A DNA stretch of 64,000 nt from Anomaloglossus baeobatrachus (Eukaryota > Chordata > Amphibia > Anura > Aromobatidae). The notes below the pieces were generated by a model. It saw only the letters and a list, made by a program, of their open reading frames with translations, was not told the DNA's origin and did not search any database. How positions within the stretch are numbered: position 1 is the stretch's first letter; each line of letters opens with the position of its first letter. The translations under genes were made by a program, and so were the position numbers. Shown piece by piece: positions 60,800 to 64,000 of the stretch. The stretch is from NCBI RefSeq assembly GCF_048569485.1, contig NC_134356.1, forward strand, positions 96,472,604-96,536,603, given 5' to 3'.

Positions 60800-61735
60800 A
60801 GAGGTGCTGCACATAGATTTGCAGTAGTGTGAATAGACAAAAGTACAATAGCCACGTTTAGGATACAACTAGGTACAGTGAGTGTTTGCTAGTATAATGG
60901 CTGAGTTTAAAAAAGTTTGAGTGTACAATGCAGGCAGACGTGCTGCAAATAACGTTCCAATACTGTGAATTGACAAAAGTACAATAGCCACGTTTAGGAT
61001 ACAACTAGGTACACTGAGTGTTTGCTAGTATAATGGCTGAGTTTAAAAAAGTTTGAGTGTGCAATGCAGGCAGACGTGCTGCAAATAACGTTCCAATACT
61101 GTGAATTGACAAAAGTACAATAGCCACGTTTAGGATACAACTAGGTACAGTGAGTGTTTGCTAGTATAATGGCTGAGTTTAAAAAAGTTTGAGTGTGCAA
61201 TGCAGGCAGATGTGCTGCAAATAACGTTCCAATACTGTGAATTGACAAATGTACAATAGCCACGTTTAGGATACAACTAGGTACAGTGAGTGTTTGCTAG
61301 TATAATGGCTGAGTTTAAAAAAGTTTGAGTGTGCAATGCAGGCAGATGTGCTGCAAATAACGTTCCAATACTGTGAATTGACAAAAGTACAATAGCCACG
61401 TTTAGGATACAACTAGGTACACTGAGTGTTTGCTAGTATAATGGATGAGTTTAAAAAAGTTAGAGTGTGCAATGCAGGCAGACGTGCTGCAAATATCGTT
61501 CCAATACTGTGAATTGACAAAAGTACAATAGCCACGTTTAGGATACAACTAGGTACACTGAGTGTTTGCTAGTATAATGGCTGAGTTTAAAAAAGTTTGA
61601 GTGTGCAATGCAGGCAGACGTGCTGCAAATAACGTTCCAATACTGTGAATTGACAAAAGTACAATAGCCACGTTTAGGATGCCACTAGGTACACTGAGTG
61701 TTTGCTAGTATAATGGCTTAGTTATAATGAGTTGG
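60800..61735. repeat. 136-bp tandem repeat (seven copies) inside the hAT element
   Basis: GCCACGTTTAGGATACAACT occurs at 60851, 60987, 61123, 61259, 61395 and 61531, and in slightly changed form at 61667, exactly 136 bp apart. Each unit also carries TGCAGGCAGACGTGCTGCAA and GTGTTTGCTAGTATAATGGC. The first and last units are the most diverged. Confidence 0.97.
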
Positions 61736-62534
61736 AGTGTGCAGAGGACAAGAGGGTACAGTGGCAGGATTGTGGTGCTCTGGGTAGAGGAATGGAAGCC
61801 TGCCTTTCTATTCCCTCCTAATGGTGAAATGCAGGGAGGAAATCCCTGACCTGGGCTACACAGACGCTGTTGCTGTTTGCAGGACCTGTCACCTATGGCT
61901 CTCTGACCCTGCCGGTTTGAGCCCTTAAAAGGACTGCTATAAAGTGCTCTCCCTATGCTGTCTAACGCTGTGTATGCAGCGCATACAGCTGTATCGGCGA
62001 TAGGACTCAGGAGGACGGAGCTGCGACAGTGATGTCTGACACCAAAGACGCAGAAGAGATAATGGCGTCCTGGAGGAAAATGTCCGGTTTTATAATGCAG
62101 GGACATGTGACATGGACATCCTATCACACATGCCGTTGCTTCTCTGGCTCAAAGTCCACTTAGCTGTGTGTGTGTCTGGGATTGGCTGACATGCTGGCCC
62201 GCCCCACAAGACGCGCGCTTAGGGAAGGAAGACAAGAAAAAAAAAAAAAAATGGCGATCGCCATTATACAAACAGCAGTGATCTGAAGGCGCTGTTCACG
62301 CACACTATACACTGAAATGTCATAATAGTGTGATTCACAGAGTGACTTACACTATTACAGCAGAAACCAAGCTAGGATTTTGCTGTTTTTTTGCTGCTAG
62401 AACCGTTCTCGAACGTTTCTAGAACTATCGAGCTTTTGCAAAAAGCTCGAGTTCTAGTTCGATCTAGAACAGGCCCCAAAATCACTCGAGCCTAGAACTG
62501 GAGAACCACGAACCACGAACCGCGCTCAACTCTA
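61736..62534. other. hAT right subterminal region
   Basis: Non-coding. An A-run lies at 62235-62250 followed by ATGGCGATCGCCAT (palindromic). The last 130 bases contain GTTCTCGAACGTTTCTAGAA and clustered GAACC/GGTTC words that match the left end, the usual place for transposase binding sites. Confidence 0.55.
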
Positions 62535-63699
62535 CTCCTGTCACGGAGTCCCTTCCTTCCCCCCGCGTCGCGGAACTCCCCTTGCCGGTGTGTTTTTTGT
62601 CGGGGCGTTGCTGCCTTCCCGTCCTTGCTGCGCTGTAGGCCGCCAGTCCACACCCAACCTTGTGGTCGGCTGTGGATGCTCTTCCTGCCCTCCCTTCCTA
62701 CCTCCCCATCTGCTGTACTCCGTTGTCCTCTGTTCTGCCGTTCTCCTGTCGGGTAGGGTTACGGGTCTCTCGGTCGGTCCCCTCCGGGTGCCTGTTTCTG
62801 CCCGGGGCGCCCTGTTTGAATCCCGTCTTGCGGGTTCTGAGGGGGTGTGGCCGCTGCCAGCCGGTCCGTATACCGGCTCTCCTCCCTGGGGTCTTGCTCT
62901 AGGGTTGGGCGCCCTGCCCTTTGCCCCCACTACGAGCCCCTCTCTGTCGTGTGCTCTTCTCCCTTCCTTCCTTTCGCGTCCTTGATTGGGGGGGCGCTGT
63001 TCCCCCCCCTGGGTCGCTCGGCGGCCCCTTGGCGGCTGGATGGGTCTTTTGTTTTTTGTCTTTCAGGGTTCCGGCTGTGCTCCTCTGGTGTCGTGCCGTC
63101 TCTTGCCCCGATGGCTGTGGGCTACTGTTTACCTCGCGTCTGTGGTGCAGCCTGTTCTCCTGTCCTCCTCGGTGACGGATCGTTCTCCTGGGAGGTGGCC
63201 TCCTCCTTGGTGGCTGTGGCGGATGTCTCCTCGACGGTTTTGTAAGCCTGTGGCCTGGTCTTCTCCTTCCACTTTTCCGGGCTCTGCCGGCTGGCCTTTG
63301 GTTCTTCCACTGACCTTCCATTTGGCAGCTTGGCTCTTCACGTGGTTATCCCGCCCTCAGTGTGTCTTCTCTCTAAGTCTCTCGTGGGTGCTGTCGTGAC
63401 GAAAGGAAAAGACTATATTACGTACCGGTAATGGGATTTTCCTGAGTCGACGACAGCACCCTTTACACCCCTGCCCTTTCTTTGTTTGTTTTTTCTCACG
63501 CTTCGGATGTCCTGGGCTTCATCTGTGTTATTTACTAATTCTTTGGCGGTTCCTCTCCCGGTCTCTGCAACCAACTGATGAGGGAGGGGGACCGCCCCTT
63601 TTTATCTGTAGGTTTCCTGTCCTGAAGGGGGCGGATCCCTCTCTCGTGGGTGCTGTCGACTCAGGAAAATCCCATTACCGGTACGTAATATAGTCTTTT

Positions 63700-63937
63700 G
63701 TCATACAATGTCATGTCTAAGAGTATTTGGACTGAAAGCCCACTTTGCACTGACCAAACCTCTCATTACTAGAAAAAATCACAAGGCTAGGCTCCCCTTT
63801 GGTGAGGAGCATTTTGTGTGGACAGAGAAGTGGTCCACAGTTTATTTTAGTGATGAAAGTAAGTTTATTTTAATTGGTTCTGATGGGAAACATTGGGTTC
63901 AGTCTTTCCCCAGTTTGTTGACAAACAAAGTGTGTTA
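63700..63937 (+). pseudogene. Tc1-like transposase, C-terminal part
   Basis: Continues the gene begun at 50940. LRVFGLKAHFALTKPLITRK and NHKARLPFGEEHFVWTEKWS lead into VYFSDESKFILIGSDGK, the DDE-domain segment whose DESKF aspartate is the second catalytic residue of Tc1-type enzymes. One residue (usually a second K or D before WS) seems missing. The reading frame is open to the window's last element, which interrupts it at 63938. Together the two parts show that a Tc1-like transposon was the base layer of the whole 51.3-63.7 kb nest. Confidence 0.85.
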
Positions 63938-64000
63938 GGCTAAGTTCACACTTCCGTTGTTTTGCATCAGTCACATGCGTTGCTTGACGCAAGTGACTGA
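63938..64000. mobile_element. Start of a PIF/Harbinger-like MITE (runs off the window)
   Basis: After TTA at 63935-63937 the end GGCTAAGTTCACACTTCCGT is close to GGCTACTTTCATACTTGCAT of 35653. The rest of the element and the second TTA lie outside. Confidence 0.65.

Larger units (their letters stand above)
52565..62534 (+). mobile_element. hAT transposon, about 10 kb, with 8-bp target duplication
   Basis: The left end TAGAGATGAGCGAACCGGTC and, inverted, right end TAGAGTTGAGCGCGGTTCGT are flanked by perfect copies of CTCCTGTC at 52557-52564 and 62535-62542, the 8-bp duplication of hAT elements. The interior contains three partial or full tandem transposase segments (52690-53110, 53270-56489, 56690-59114), a 136-bp tandem repeat (60800-61735) and GC-poor subterminal sequence. 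It inserted into the internally deleted DIRS. The perfect duplication suggests a recent insertion, although the transposase copies are decayed. Confidence 0.9.
51830..63699. mobile_element. Internally deleted DIRS-type element, split by a hAT transposon
   Basis: The left inverted end at 51830-51945 (TTTCGTCACGACAGCACCCA) matches the right end at 63577-63699. An internal complementary region at about 63383-63470 joins the complements of both ends, as in the two coding DIRS copies, but the sequence is a different family. The space between left end and internal region is only leader-like GC-rich sequence (51946-52556 and 62543-63382). The gag, reverse transcriptase and recombinase parts are gone, so this is a broken, non-autonomous relic. 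It sits in the Tc1-like gene with at most one duplicated base. Confidence 0.75.

Noticed and set aside
62541-63399. Overlapping GC-rich frames of 130-140 codons on both strands
   Set aside because: GC-rich leader-like sequence of the internally deleted DIRS. No conserved motif, and frames are open on both strands because of base composition.

Overview
The window looks like a repeat-rich vertebrate nuclear genome, most probably an amphibian (frog or toad). That is an inference from three things: one recognisable vertebrate gene with introns, several DIRS-type tyrosine-recombinase retroelements, and a dense load of TTAA-, TWA- and 8-bp-duplicating DNA transposons with nested insertions. No prokaryotic features, rRNA or tRNA genes were seen.

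Host gene: one gene on the + strand spans 11829-39078, a homologue of KCT2/C5orf15 (keratinocyte-associated transmembrane protein 2, a TGN38-like type I membrane protein). It has three coding exons (11829-11937, 36993-37663, 38947-39078) that splice in phase to about 303 residues. A CpG-rich promoter with a TATA-like box lies just upstream and a poly(A) signal at 39289. Intron 1 is about 25 kb and is mostly transposons.

Layout. 1-2340: 40-bp tandem array. 2345-5450: nested small DNA transposons and one stray array monomer. 6024-9875: TTAA-flanked element holding a 41-bp minisatellite and an inserted piggyBac-like element. 10263-11070: nested MITEs. 11700-11937: promoter and exon 1. 12290-13197: G-rich minisatellite running into a 200-base gap. 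14544-23501: four TWA-duplicating elements end to end, one carrying a 5.3-kb DIRS element. 24185-24610: tandem repeat with a well-formed hammerhead ribozyme motif. 25029-36110: scattered MITEs and a LINE 3' end. 36993-39294: last exons and 3' UTR. 39295-42582: intergenic, with MITE fragments. 42583-47880: second DIRS copy. 48541-50832: TTAA-flanked element with a (CA)n-containing minisatellite. 50866-63937: a Tc1-like transposon split by a Harbinger-like MITE and an internally deleted DIRS; the DIRS is itself split by a 10-kb hAT transposon with a perfect 8-bp target duplication and tandemly duplicated transposase sequence. 63938-64000: start of another MITE that leaves the window.

The main observations are: (1) hammerhead ribozyme motifs at 24306-24351 (+) and, weaker, near 14047-14106 (-); (2) the Tc1 / Harbinger / DIRS / hAT nest, whose pre-insertion sites can be read; (3) a chain of TWA elements sharing single target trinucleotides, with two inverted 1.5-kb copies flanking a DIRS-bearing one; (4) minisatellites repeatedly sitting inside transposons; (5) an internally deleted DIRS that kept its inverted ends and internal complementary region. 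Coordinates of element ends were read by eye from terminal repeats and target duplications; no database search was possible.
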